A DNA stretch of 43,493 nucleotides from Chloracidobacterium sp. (GCA_016712045.1 JADJRV010000031.1:1-43493), one strand, 5' to 3'; positions 33,577 through 42,878 are shown, counted from the first letter of the stretch. The notes: generated by a model from the letters alone, not told the origin. A program made the numbers and translations.

Positions 33577-34955
33577 TTTTGTGTGCGAGATGCAACCGAA
33601 AAGTGAAGATGTCGGTGCGAATATCGGTTTGATGGCAGTCTCATCGCCGGGCTTGGTTGACGGGTCGGCGGTCAACAGCGAACGTGCCGTTACCGTACCG
33701 TCGCCCATGGCGAACATTGCGGCTTTGACCTCGGTTTTCTTGTATTCTTTGCCAGCCGCCGTTTTAATATCCTTTGCGTCGGTCAGCGTTGTCCACGTCC
33801 CTTTCTTTTCATCGCGTATCAAGACAAGGCGTCGAGCGTAGGTTCGCAGTTGCCGCCATAGACAAATAGTTTGACGGTTGTGGTTTTCGCCGGAGCATCG
33901 AGAGCCTGATGGAAACGCTTTGCCCGGTTTAATGCAGAGGCGAAATAAGCGCGGGCTTGGGTGACAGTCGTCCGGGCGAGCAGGCGATCGTCGGCGTTTT
34001 TGTCCTTTGGATCATTGAGGGCTTTTAGCTCTTTTTCGCTCAGGACCGACTTGTTGCCGCCGCGCAGCTTGGCGAGAAATTTGGGGTCGTTGATCGCACC
34101 CCAACCGTATTTCTCCCACGTTTTCGGATCGTAGATATCGATCTTGAGAGGCTGTAGGTTTTCGTCCAGAAAACGTGCCGACGCCTGATGCGGCAATACC
34201 TGAAAAGCGGCTGGATTTGCCATTACGTCTTCGGGCCGCAAGTCGTCGACAAACGGCAGTTTGCGGTCGGCAATTATCGGATAGCCGTTGAGCAGGGCAT
34301 CGATCGATCTGGCCGAGCCTTCGTTGGGAGTGCCAAACATCATCAGTTTGTTAATATGCAACGCACCTGCCCAAGTCGGCACGGGAGTCACGCCACCGAG
34401 CCCTAGATCGGCGGTGCCGTACATGGCAGCGTATCGTGCGATTAGTCCGCCCATCGAATGTGCAAGGATGTCGAATTTTAAGTTTGGTTTGCGAAGAGTC
34501 TTTTTGACCGCAGCCATTTTCTGCATCAATAGCCGTGCCGATTCTACGTTGTCACGCCGCCAGTCGTAGGCAAATACATAAAATACATCAGTCGCTTTCG
34601 GTTTTTTCCAGTCGGCCTCGGTATAGCCTCGTTCGATGAGAGAGTCGATCAGCTTTTGATACACCTCAACGTCTGGCAGCACCGGCACCTCGATCTTACG
34701 GATAATGTCACCGGCTTTAAGGCCGTCGCGATTGAGAGCGAGATTTGGCGAGTTTATTGGCAACCGCAGGTCGTCGACCTTATCGCGTCTGGCGCTGAAC
34801 CAGACGGTTTTGCCCGTCCTAGCATTTAATATTTCAGAACCGGACACGCCCGGGATGACAATGACCGGGTCTTTTCCGGTCGTTTGGGCCGTAGCGTCAA
34901 TGCAAAATATCGCAAGCGCCAGAAAACCTATCGATAGAGATCGTGATTTAAACAT
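33484..34955 (-). CDS. Secreted LCAT-like lipase/acyltransferase (alpha/beta hydrolase; one frame break)
   Basis: It starts at ATG 34953-34955 with a signal peptide (SLSIGFLALAIFCIDATAQ). VIVIPGVSGSEILNARTGKT and VWFSARRD open the lecithin:cholesterol acyltransferase (PF02450) fold. The nucleophile is in DILAHSMGGLIARY and the lid/acid region is around MFGTPNEGSARS. The first frame ends at 33819; with one C restored the protein continues ALVLIRDEKKGTWTTLTDAK to GDGTVTARSLLTADPS (candidate acid/His region with GCISHTKLF) and stops at 33484. It is thus about 490 aa and converges with the trypsin-TPR gene. Confidence 0.82.
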
Positions 34956-35134
34956 AATTTTTGCACGGATCCTATTTTCGAAGGGCATAGCGGAGTCATA
35001 GCCGTGAGCGACTCCCACTAAGGTGATGCACCTATAAGATAGCGTATTTCGTCACGCAGTTGCTTATTTATCTATGGTCACAGGATGTGGCTTTATTTAC
35101 CGGCGGCAAAAAAGCTAGAATCAAAGCTATAGAT

Positions 35135-35758
35135 ATGGAACTAACACTGGCGATAACCGGGGCTTCGGGAACGATCTACGCACACCGAACATTGCAATTG
35201 CTGGCGGCGAGCGGCGTGGTCGAAAAGATCAATCTGATAATGTCCTCGACGGCGGCGACTGTGGCGCAGGTCGAGATGGGCGTAAATCTCAAAGACCCCG
35301 ATATCACGCGGCTAAACGAATGGCTCGGCTTGCCGGTCGATTCGCATATTATCCGATACTGGCGGCTCGACAATTTTGCCGCCAAACCTTCGTCCGGCTC
35401 CAACAAACAAGCCGGTATGATCATCGTACCTTGCTCAATGGGCACGCTCGGATCGATCGCATCAGGCGCCGGCACAAACCTCATCCACCGCGCCGCCGAT
35501 GTATGTTTAAAGGAAGGCCGCAAGCTACTACTCGTCCCGCGTGAGACACCCTATAACGCCATCCATCTCGAAAATATGCTCCGCCTTTCGCGTGCAGGTG
35601 CCCAAATACTGCCCGCCAGCCCCGGCTTTTATCATCGTCCAAAAACCATCGAAGATCTGGTCGAACATCTGTGCTTTCGCATCCTCGATCAGTTCGACAT
35701 CCCGCACTCTAAAAAATCGCAATGGACCGGCGAAGAGGTGTCAGAACCGCCTGCGTGA
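35135..35758 (+). CDS. ubiX: Flavin prenyltransferase UbiX
   Basis: Makes prenylated FMN for UbiD-type decarboxylases. Motifs: LAITGASGTIYAHRTLQLL (flavin-binding), SSTAATVAQ, IIVPCSMGTLGSIASG and LVPRETPYNAIHLENMLRLS. The start at ATG 35135 is 25 codons inside the longer frame and fits the family N-terminus. The last residues (VSEPPA) and the TGA stop come from the hairpin at 35741-35766. It is upstream of mqnD; a UbiX/UbiD-type decarboxylation step is known in futalosine menaquinone synthesis. Confidence 0.93.
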   Translation: MELTLAITGASGTIYAHRTLQLLAASGVVEKINLIMSSTAATVAQVEMGVNLKDPDITRLNEWLGLPVDSHIIRYWRLDNFAAKPSSGSNKQAGMIIVPCSMGTLGSIASGAGTNLIHRAADVCLKEGRKLLLVPRETPYNAIHLENMLRLSRAGAQILPASPGFYHRPKTIEDLVEHLCFRILDQFDIPHSKKSQWTGEEVSEPPA

Positions 35759-35766
35759 GCGGGCGG
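35741..35766. repeat. Hairpin with GTGA loop at the ubiX stop codon
   Basis: CCGCCTGC (35747-35754) and GCGGGCGG (35759-35766) form an 8-bp stem with one T-G pair around the loop GTGA. The ubiX stop codon TGA lies in the loop. It is flanked by TCAGAA on the left and CCAGAA on the right. No T-run follows, so it is not a typical terminator. Confidence 0.75.
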
Positions 35767-35789
35767 CCAGAACAAGAGAAGAAAATTAG

Positions 35790-35862
35790 CCACAGATGAA
35801 CACTGATACACACAGATTTCGATTAGTAGCTTTGATCTGTGTCCATCTGTGTTTATCTGTGG
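35790..35862. repeat. Stuttered palindrome, CCACAGAT family
   Basis: The left arm is CCACAGATGAACACTGATAC then ACACAGATTTCGATTA; the right arm is TTTGATCTGTGTCCATCTG then TGTTTATCTGTGG. The word CACAGATgAA recurs, and the outer CCACAGAT/ATCTGTGG pair is perfect. It directly follows the hairpin at 35741-35766 and lies between ubiX and the 35897 gene. Confidence 0.88.
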
Positions 35863-35896
35863 TGACATTTCTTTCTTCGCTGCGCAAACAAGTTTT

Positions 35897-36652
35897 ATGA
35901 CAGACACGATCGAGAGATTTTCAAACCGCGTCGAAAATTACGTCAAATACCGCCCGGATTATCCGCGTGAGATCATCGGATTTCTCGAATCGAAATGCGG
36001 TCTGACGCATGAGACCGTGATCGCCGATATCGGTTGCGGGACTGGCATTTCTTCGCGGTTGTTTTTAGAGAATTGCAATCAAGTCATCGGCGTCGAGCCC
36101 AATGCGGCGATGCGGGCGGCGGCGGTCGAATTTCTCGCGGAGTTTCCGGATCTTGCGATCGTCGATGGCACTTCGGACGCAACGACGCTCACGGACAGCT
36201 CCGTCGATATGGTCGTTGCGGCGCAGGCGTTTCACTGGTTTGATCCCGAGACAACACGCCGAGAGTTTCATCGCATCCTTAAACCCGGCGGCTGGATATT
36301 CCTGCTCTGGAACGAGCGCCAGCTCGACACGACGCCGTTTCTCGTAGAATATGAAGCATTTCTCAAAAAATACGCCACCGATTACGGCACCGTCCGGCAT
36401 GAAAATATCAAAAAGCAGGAGCTCGATGATTTCTTTCAAAAAGAGTATGGTTCGGCGACGTTTCAAAACTTTCAGATATTCGATTTCGAAGGGATAAAAG
36501 GCCGGATGTTGTCTTCGTCATATATGCCAAATGAGAGCGACGCGATATTCCCAACAATGATCGAAGACCTACGCTCGCTGTTTGCCAAACACGCCGAAAA
36601 CGGTAGAATAAAGGTTTTCTACGACACAAGGGGTTACTACTCTCAAGTTTGA
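35897..36652 (+). CDS. Class I SAM-dependent methyltransferase
   Basis: 251 aa. The AdoMet-binding motif is VIADIGCGTGISSRLFLE, with VIGVEPNAAMRAAA (motif II), VDMVVAAQAFHWFDPE and FHRILKPGGWIFLLWNERQ downstream, typical of the UbiE/YcgJ-like methyltransferases. I start at ATG 35897, because the in-frame codons upstream translate the palindrome. Substrate unknown. The mqnD gene follows three bases after its stop. Confidence 0.9.
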   Translation: MTDTIERFSNRVENYVKYRPDYPREIIGFLESKCGLTHETVIADIGCGTGISSRLFLENCNQVIGVEPNAAMRAAAVEFLAEFPDLAIVDGTSDATTLTDSSVDMVVAAQAFHWFDPETTRREFHRILKPGGWIFLLWNERQLDTTPFLVEYEAFLKKYATDYGTVRHENIKKQELDDFFQKEYGSATFQNFQIFDFEGIKGRMLSSSYMPNESDAIFPTMIEDLRSLFAKHAENGRIKVFYDTRGYYSQV

Positions 36653-36655
36653 TAT

Positions 36656-37516
36656 ATGGCAGTACAGACAGAAGAAATTTCAGGAATTCGCACCATTTCG
36701 GTCGCTCATTCGCCCGATTCGGATGATGCATTTATGTTTTACGGGCTTGCGACAAACAAGCTCGAGACAGACGGTTTGAAGTTTGAGCACACGCTCAAGG
36801 ATATCCAGACGCTCAATGAGGACGCCAAGAACGGCGTTTTTGATGTGACGGCGATATCGTTTCATGCCTATGCGTATGTCTCCGATAAATACGCTCTGCT
36901 GCCGCACGGCGCGAGCATCGGCGACAATTACGGCCCGATCGTTGTTTCAAAAGAGCCGCGTGACGCCAGCGAGATCGGTTCGATGAAGATCGCTGTCCCC
37001 GGCGAAATGACGAGCGCATATCTTGCCCTAAGGATCTACAACAAAGATTTTCAGCACGTCGTCGTGCCGTTTGACGAGATCATCGAAACCGTCCAGAGCG
37101 GCATCGTCGATGCCGGCCTGCTCATCCATGAGGGCCAGCTTTTTTACAATCAGATGGGCCTCAACAAGGTGCTCGACCTCGGCGAATGGTGGTTTGACAA
37201 AACGACCCTGCCGCTGCCGATGGGCGGCAATGTGATCCGCCGCGACCTCGGCAAAGACCTGATGCAGCGCGTTTCAAAACACCTGCACGAGAGCATCCAG
37301 TATTCGATGGACAACCGCGAAGACGCGCTTGCCTACGCGATGCAGTTTGCCCGCGATATGCAGCCGGAGTTAGCCGACCGTTTTGTCGCGATGTGGGTCA
37401 ATGACCTCACGCTAGACTACGGCGACCGCGGCCGCGAAGCGGTCAAACGCCTGCTCGCCGAGGGCCACAAAGCCGGCATTATCCCGCACAAGGTCAAGAT
37501 CGATTTTGTCGACTAA
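36656..37516 (+). CDS. mqnD: 1,4-dihydroxy-6-naphthoate synthase (futalosine pathway)
   Basis: MqnD cleaves cyclic dehypoxanthine futalosine in menaquinone synthesis. Diagnostic parts: AHSPDSDDAFMFYGLATNK, FDVTAISFHAYAYVSDKYAL, IAVPGEMTSAYLALRI, and GLLIHEGQLFYNQMGLN with GEWWFDKTTLPLPMGGN. Length 286 aa is normal and the frame is intact. It implies that this organism makes menaquinone by the futalosine route. Confidence 0.95.
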   Translation: MAVQTEEISGIRTISVAHSPDSDDAFMFYGLATNKLETDGLKFEHTLKDIQTLNEDAKNGVFDVTAISFHAYAYVSDKYALLPHGASIGDNYGPIVVSKEPRDASEIGSMKIAVPGEMTSAYLALRIYNKDFQHVVVPFDEIIETVQSGIVDAGLLIHEGQLFYNQMGLNKVLDLGEWWFDKTTLPLPMGGNVIRRDLGKDLMQRVSKHLHESIQYSMDNREDALAYAMQFARDMQPELADRFVAMWVNDLTLDYGDRGREAVKRLLAEGHKAGIIPHKVKIDFVD

Positions 37517-37559
37517 AATCCCTTTGCGAGCCGAAAAATGGGGACGGCGAAGGCCAAAG

Positions 37560-38108
37560 ATGGTCAAATTTGACAAACGTTTTCTCCAACGCCTACGCGT
37601 CCCGCTCGGGTTTCTCTTTGCGATAATTTTTATTATTTTTTCGCGACCGACGCCATTGTTGCTAGCGATCGGCGGTGTTGTGGCGTTCGTCGGCGTCGCG
37701 ATACGCGGATGGGCGTCCGGTCATATCCGCAAGGCTCGCGAACTCGCCATTTCAGGTCCCTATGCATTTACCCGCAATCCGCTCTACGTCGGCAGCTTTA
37801 TCCTCGGCATCGGGTTTACGGTCGCGTCGGGCGTGTGGTGGCTGGCTCTAATATTTATTACGCTATTCCTCGGCATCTATTTGCCCGTCATGCGCGTCGA
37901 AGTAGATGATATTCGTACGATTTTCGGTGAGGAATTTGACGAATATGAGCGAAACGTTCCGATGTTTGTCCCGAGGCTGACGCCTTGGAAAAAGTCGGGC
38001 TTGAAATTCGATTTTCAGCTATACTTGCAGTATCGCGAGTATCGAGCGGCACTCGGAGCCGCTCTGGCAATAGTCGCCCTCGCCGCCAAGGCTTACTTTT
38101 TTGGTTGA
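37560..38108 (+). CDS. Isoprenylcysteine carboxyl methyltransferase-like membrane protein
   Basis: 182 aa from ATG 37560 (MVKFDKRFLQRLRVPLGFLF). Four hydrophobic segments surround the family motif SGPYAFTRNPLYVGSFILG, followed by IYLPVMRVEVDDIRTIFGEE and FDEYERNVPMFVP. These are the conserved AdoMet-binding region of ICMT/PEMT-type methyltransferases. Substrate not predictable. It lies 44 bases after mqnD and four bases before the DUF3108 gene, probably in one operon with both. Confidence 0.88.
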   Translation: MVKFDKRFLQRLRVPLGFLFAIIFIIFSRPTPLLLAIGGVVAFVGVAIRGWASGHIRKARELAISGPYAFTRNPLYVGSFILGIGFTVASGVWWLALIFITLFLGIYLPVMRVEVDDIRTIFGEEFDEYERNVPMFVPRLTPWKKSGLKFDFQLYLQYREYRAALGAALAIVALAAKAYFFG

Positions 38109-38112
38109 TCTG

Positions 38113-38913
38113 ATGAAAGCGGTTTTCTTTAAAATTTTACTGCTAGCGATGGTTGTGCTATCTGCCGCGTTGGTGCAATTTGCTCAGCCGGAAACGAAAG
38201 ATGCTCCCGGTAAAGTATTTGTCGGCGAATCGGCGAAATACGAGGCACGATTTAGTAAACTCATCAGTTTTTCGATCGCTGAACTGACTATAACCGCGTC
38301 TCTCGCACCCAATGGCAATGACCTGATAATTAACGGCGATGCCGTTTCGAAAGGTACGCTTATCAAGATCGCCCGCTTTAGCTTTTTGCAAAATTATGTC
38401 TCGACCGTTGATCTTAAAGATTTTAGGATCTTAAAAACGACCAAGCACGACGTTCAAAAAGAGCGTGTCCGCGACAGCGAGGCTATCTTTGACTACGGCC
38501 AAAAACGCGTCACGTACGTCGAGACCGACCCTAAGGACGCAAATCGCCCGCCGCGCCGCATCGCGTCGGATATCGATGAGACGATGCATGATATTTCGTC
38601 GGCGATCTTTGCAATGCGTTTGCTACCGCTCGTGGTCGGCAAGCGTTTTGAGTTGCCGGTCAGTGATTCCGGCGTCGTTTATCGTGTGCCTATCGCCGTC
38701 ACCGGACGCGAATTGATAAAAACGGCGATCGGCAAAGTTTGGTGTGTGCGTGTCGAACCCGAGGTTTTTGGCCCCGGCCGTCTGATCGAGCAAAAGGGGA
38801 AATTGGTGATCTGGGTGACCGATGACGACCGCCGTATCCCGGTCAAAGCGCAGATAGACGCATCGATCGGCAAGGTCGAGATCAAGATCAAAGAATACAA
38901 AAAGACGCCATAA
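38113..38913 (+). CDS. DUF3108 domain exported protein
   Basis: 266 aa starting at ATG 38113 with a signal peptide (VFFKILLLAMVVLSAALVQF). The FVGESAKYEARFSKLISFSI opening and the later FDYGQKRVTYVETDPKD and AIFAMRLLPLVVGKRFELPV are typical of DUF3108. These are beta-rich periplasmic proteins of unknown function found in acidobacteria and proteobacteria. The end KGKLVIWVTDDDRRIPVKAQ matches the family pattern. Confidence 0.88.
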   Translation: MKAVFFKILLLAMVVLSAALVQFAQPETKDAPGKVFVGESAKYEARFSKLISFSIAELTITASLAPNGNDLIINGDAVSKGTLIKIARFSFLQNYVSTVDLKDFRILKTTKHDVQKERVRDSEAIFDYGQKRVTYVETDPKDANRPPRRIASDIDETMHDISSAIFAMRLLPLVVGKRFELPVSDSGVVYRVPIAVTGRELIKTAIGKVWCVRVEPEVFGPGRLIEQKGKLVIWVTDDDRRIPVKAQIDASIGKVEIKIKEYKKTP

Positions 38914-38942
38914 TTTAGGCTAGACCTTGTTAGTTTGACGCA

Positions 38943-38975
38943 AAAGCCGCATACTTATAGTTTGCGGTTTTATTG
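38943..38975 (+). terminator. Terminator after the mqnD-DUF3108 run
   Basis: AAGCCGCA (38944-38951) pairs with TGCGGTTT (38963-38970) with one wobble, and is flanked by A and T tracts (TTTTATTGTTTT). It lies 30 bases after the DUF3108 stop and just before the 38980 start. Confidence 0.7.
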
Positions 38976-38979
38976 TTTT

Positions 38980-40197
38980 ATGGTTAAGAAAGTTACAAAA
39001 AAGGCCCGGTAAAGAAAAAAGCAGCAGTTGAGTTGAACGACGACGCTGTTGTTGTCGAGGCGAAGCCCGTAAAAAAAACGCGGTTGTAAAAGGCTACTAA
39101 AGCAGTCAAAAAGGCATCGAAAGACATCGTACTCGATCCGTTTGCAGAGGTTGCTGAAGCGGTTTCGCCGGTCAAAAAACGCGCAGCTAAAAAGGCGGCA
39201 GCGTCCAAAGATTTGTCAGTACCGGGAGCCATAGCGACCGGCGAAGTTAAGAAGAATATTAAGAAAGCTGTCAAAAAGGCCACGCTCGATGCAACAGCCG
39301 AGATCGCTGCCGTCGAGCCAAAGGTCGAGCTTTCGCCTGTGTTCAAGGCACTCGCGGACGTGACGTTGCCTGAGCTAAAACGCGAAAATCGCGCCCGTTT
39401 GCAGATGCAGACGCCGACGCGTGTTTATTTTTACTGGTCGATCAAAGAAAATCCGTATCATCTGCTCAAGCGTACCTTTGGCGACGACACGGGCAGCTAC
39501 ACGCTTGTTCTAAAACTGACAAATCTTCGCAACGACATCGAAGAAATTCACGCGTGCGAGGCTGAGGGCAACTGGTGGTTTAGCGTCGAACCGGACGGTG
39601 AATATCAGGCTGAGGTCGGATTTTACGCACCGAACCGTCCATATTTTCGCATTGTCTACTCGAACACCATCGAAACGCCGCGCCGGTCGCCCAGCCCGCA
39701 TCCGGCCAGCGAAGCCCGCTGGACCGTTTCGGCGAACAAATTTGCCGAGGTGCTCGACGTTGCCGGATTTTCGCGTGACGCTTTTGACGTCGCGATGGCC
39801 GGTGACGACATCTACGCCGCCACAGACGCGACGCAGACGGCTTTTAACAATTTTGTCGGTGCCGACTCCCGATCTTGGCGGCGTCTCCGCCGAAGACATC
39901 CGTTACGCGATGATCGCCATTGCCGCCGGAGCGACGCTTGAGGATTTACGTTTTCGTGTTAGCCCCGCGCTTTTCGCGGTACTCCAGGCAAACGCCGAAA
40001 AGCTCAACGCGGGCAAAGCGATGTCAGCTCTCAGCGAGCATTTTGACATTGACGAAGCCGACTTTGTCGAGGAAGAATTTGGCTCAGCCGTGTTTGGCGC
40101 CAGCCTCGTCAATTTTCCGCGAACGCTGAAAACACGCACCGCGTCGGCAAAATATTCACCGCGATACAATCCGGTGAGTTCGCATTCGCTTCGCTAG
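38980..40197 (+). CDS. DUF4912 protein with Lys/Ala-rich N-terminal tail (several frame breaks)
   Basis: It begins at ATG 38980 (MVKKVTKKA). The first 110 residues are a Lys/Ala-rich tail (KKPVKKKAAVE, KATKAVKKASKD, PVKKRAAKKAAASKD, NIKKAVKKATLD) like histone H1 C-termini, and the frame is disturbed around 39012 and 39087 in A-runs. The DUF4912 domain follows (RVYFYWSIKENPYHLLKRTF to NWWFSVEPDGEYQAEVGFYA and YSNTIETPR). A break near 39868 is needed to reach TPDLGGVSAEDIRYAMIAIA and the C-terminus ending at 40197. DUF4912 genes commonly precede GH57 branching-enzyme-like genes, as here; a role in glycogen metabolism is inferred from that. Confidence 0.8.
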
Positions 40198-40280
40198 TTG
40201 TCAGTGGCCGGTTGTCGGTTGTCGGTAGTTGTGCGATTCTTCGTGTAGCGACTGACCACTGACCACCGAAAACTGACAAC
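40197..40280. repeat. Stuttered palindrome, GTTGTCAGT family
   Basis: The left arm is GTTGTCAGTGGCCGGTTGTC then GGTTGTCGGTAGTTG; the right arm is ACTGACCACTGACCACCGAA then AACTGACAAC. The ends GTTGTCAGT (40197-40205) and ACTGACAAC (40272-40280) pair perfectly. Its first base is the last base of the DUF4912 stop codon and it ends seven bases before the GH57 start. Confidence 0.88.
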
Positions 40281-40287
40281 TGCATTT

Positions 40288-41995
40288 ATGCCGCTCGGAT
40301 ATTTCAGCCTCATCCTCCACGCTCATCTGCCTTTTGTCAGGCACCCGGAATACCCGTCGTTTCTTGAGGAAGACTGGCTTTACGAAGCCATCACCGAGGT
40401 CTATCTTCCGCTAATTTTCATTTTTCAGACGCTGCACGAATCGGGCGTAAAACCGCGTCTTGCGATGAACGTCTCGCCGCCGCTGTGCGAAATGCTGGCC
40501 GACGAGATGCTGCAAACGCGTTACACCCGCCATCTCGAAAACCTGCTCGAACTCGCGCAAAAAGAACTGCACCGCACACAGTCCGAGTCGCAGGATTTTT
40601 ATGACGTAGCAAAAATGTACGTTGATAATCTCTCGGCGTCGCTCGACCTGTGGAACAACCGCTACAAACGCAACCTGATAACGGCGTTTCGCGAGCTGCA
40701 GGACGAGGGCGTGATCGAGATCATCACCTGCTGTGCGACGCACGGATTTATGCCGCTGATCTCGACGCAAGAGGCGCGCCGGGCGCAGGTTCAGATCGCG
40801 GTCGCCAATTACAAAAAGCATTTTCACCGCCAGCCGCGCGGCATCTGGCTGGCCGAATGTGCGTACGAACCCGGCGTCGAAGACCTGCTCAAAGACGCGG
40901 GCATCGAATATTTTATCTCCGACACGCACGCCATACTCTACGGCGATCCGCGTCCGCGTTACGGCGTCCATGCTCCGGTCGTGACGCCCAACGGCACCGC
41001 CGTTTTTGCCCGCGATGTCGAGACGAGCCAACAGGTCTGGTCCGCCGAGATCGGCTATCCGGGCAACGACCTGTACCGCGAATTTTACCGCGACATCGGT
41101 TGGGATGCCCCGCTCGACTACATCCGGCCATACCTCGACGACGACGCTAACCGCAAGCATCTCGGGCTAAAATATCACCGCATCACCGGCCGCGATGTGC
41201 CGCAAAATCTAAAACAGCCGTACATCCCGTCGCTTGCGAGAGACAAGGCCGCCGAGAACGCGTCGCACTTTATCGGCGAACGGATAAAGCAGGCTCACAA
41301 ACTCAGAGAAACGTTCGAAGGCCACCCGCCGCTGGTCGTATCTCCTTATGACGCAGAGCTTTACGGCCACTGGTGGTTTGAGGGGCCGCAGTTTATCGAT
41401 TTCTTTTTCAAAAAAATTCACTTTGACCAGGACGAGATCCAGTGCATCACGCCCGGCGATTTTCTCGACTCCGGCCTGCCCATCCAGGTCCAGCAGCCCA
41501 CCGCCTCAAGCTGGGGCGAAGCCGGCTATTACAAAGTCTGGATCAACGAAGGCAACTCATGGATGTACCCCCACCAACACGACGCGGAGCGGAGGATGAC
41601 GGAGTACGCGAATATTCGCGGTCCAGTCAAAAGTCCAGGTTCCAAGTCAAGACGGGGAACAGAACTGGGACTTGGAACTGGGGCTTGGGACTAGGATCCT
41701 CAACCAGATGTCGCGTGAATTATTACTGGCCGAATCGTCCGACTGGGCTTTCCAGATCTATCAGGGCACAACGGTCGAATACTCCTCCCGCCGTTTCCAG
41801 TCGCACATCCAACGCTTTAACATGCTCGCCGCCATGCTCGAGCAAAACTCCCCTCCTTACGAAGGAGGGGTGGCAGACGCTTCGTCTGACGGGGTGGTTC
41901 TCTCTCCCGAACAACTCGACCTGCTAGCCGAAATAGAATCCCGCGACAACATCTTCGCCGAGATCGACTACCGAGTTTATTTCAGTGCGGCGTAA
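40288..41995 (+). CDS. GH57 / DUF1957-type 1,4-alpha-glucan branching enzyme-like protein, with two palindromes inserted in the coding sequence
   Basis: A glycoside hydrolase family 57 protein. GYFSLILHAHLPFVRHPEYP opens the TIM-barrel-like domain. The nucleophile Glu is in WLAECAYEPGVEDLL, the acid Asp in VVSPYDAELYGHWWFEGPQF, and SWGEAGYYKVWINEGNSWMY is the conserved C-terminal block. After TEYANIRG the reading runs into a palindrome (41632-41694) and stops at 41694. In the +1 frame it resumes as RILNQMSRELLLAESSDWAF, the family's normal continuation. A second element (41850-41899) adds the in-frame stretch SPPYEGGVADASSDGVV before LSPEQLDLLAEIESRDNIFA and DIDYRVY-like ending. Thus one gene, 568 aa plus repair. 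It probably forms alpha-1,6 branches in glycogen. Confidence 0.9.
41632..41694. repeat. Stuttered palindrome inside the GH57 gene, GTTCCAAGTC family
   Basis: GTTCCAAGTC (41639-41648) pairs perfectly with GACTTGGAAC (41669-41678). Further words (AGTCCAGGTTCC on the left, TGGGGCTTGGGACT on the right) extend the arms. It lies in a loop between two helices where relatives have only a few residues. The reading frame differs by one base on its two sides. Confidence 0.88.
41850..41899. repeat. Double-hairpin element inside the GH57 gene
   Basis: Hairpin one: CCCCTCCTT (41850-41858), loop ACG, AAGGAGGGG (41862-41870). Hairpin two: CAGACG, loop CTT, CGTCTG (41874-41888), followed by ACGGGGTGGTT. Both stems are perfect. 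The element keeps the frame and encodes SPPYEGGVADASSDGVV. Elements of this form (CCCCTCCTT hairpin plus a short second hairpin plus GGGGTGG) are known to me from other bacterial genomes as dispersed repeats. Confidence 0.9.
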
Positions 41996-42003
41996 GAAAT
42001 CAT

Positions 42004-42832
42004 ATGAATAAGCAATTATTTTCCACCATTCTGTTAGTCGCTTCCGTACTTATTTCTTCAATAATCGTATCTAGCCAAACGCAACTTTTAAAGAATTTCC
42101 AATTTGAAGAAGGTGGTTACAGTCTTGTTGGCGTCTTTGCTCATCACGAAGATCACCCTCTCCAAAAACGGCTCGGCGAGTTCTATACTGATGATATTTC
42201 GGTTCTTAATTCGATAAAAAAGGCGTGGATATTTCGTAAACCTAGCCCCTCAACATGCGTGCGGTTATCACTACTATATTTCTATTTTGCACAACGGTCT
42301 GAGTGTTAAGGATTATGCGATCAATCTCGACTGTCACGAAATCGTTACGGAAAGTGGCTCATTTATTATCGCCGATAAGTTGCTAGATACCTTTAGGCCG
42401 AAGCTCAAAAAACTCCATCGGAGCCGCAAGGGATTTGATTCTATTGACAGTGCGCGAAACTACTGGCTGACCATTCACTCGGATAAGAATTTTGTGTATG
42501 CGGATACCCCAAATTGGTTGAAATACGAAGGCTTGTTTGGGTTTGTTTATAAGTGTCCCGACAAATGCGAGGACTTTACTAAAAGAGATAAATACACGGA
42601 ACCGGTCAAATTGCTGATGGCACAGACATATCCCGGCAGTGAGATCGAGCTTAGGCAAAACGGCGGAACTTCCAATGGTGAGATCTATTTTGAAATTCAA
42701 TCAAGCCGGGCATTTTACGATAAATTTGATCTATATAAATTAGATCGAGAGTCGTATTTTCACGGAAAATGGAAGCCCCATCCTTTGAATCTCTATTCAT
42801 ATTGGAAAACTCCGCAGGGCCAACCAAAATGA
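42004..42832 (+). CDS. Exported protein of unknown function (one frame break)
   Basis: It starts at ATG 42004 with a signal peptide (LFSTILLVASVLISSIIVSS). The first frame ends at 42309. The neighbouring frame reads VNLAPQHACGYHYYISILHN then GLSVKDYAINLDCHEIV, so an indel near 42236 joins it to the rest, which continues with FIIADKLLDTFRPKLKKLHR to a stop at 42832. About 275 aa. Several Tyr/Lys/Asp-rich stretches and a pair of Cys (CPDKCEDF) are visible. I do not recognise the family. Confidence 0.6.
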
Positions 42833-42878
42833 TAGATTAGGCGTTTCTTTTTAGTTAGAAGGGAAGTTTAAACCTGAT

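Noticed and set aside
40411..41160. Long reverse open frame inside the GH57 gene
   Set aside because: Antisense shadow of a conserved enzyme region in GC-rich DNA.
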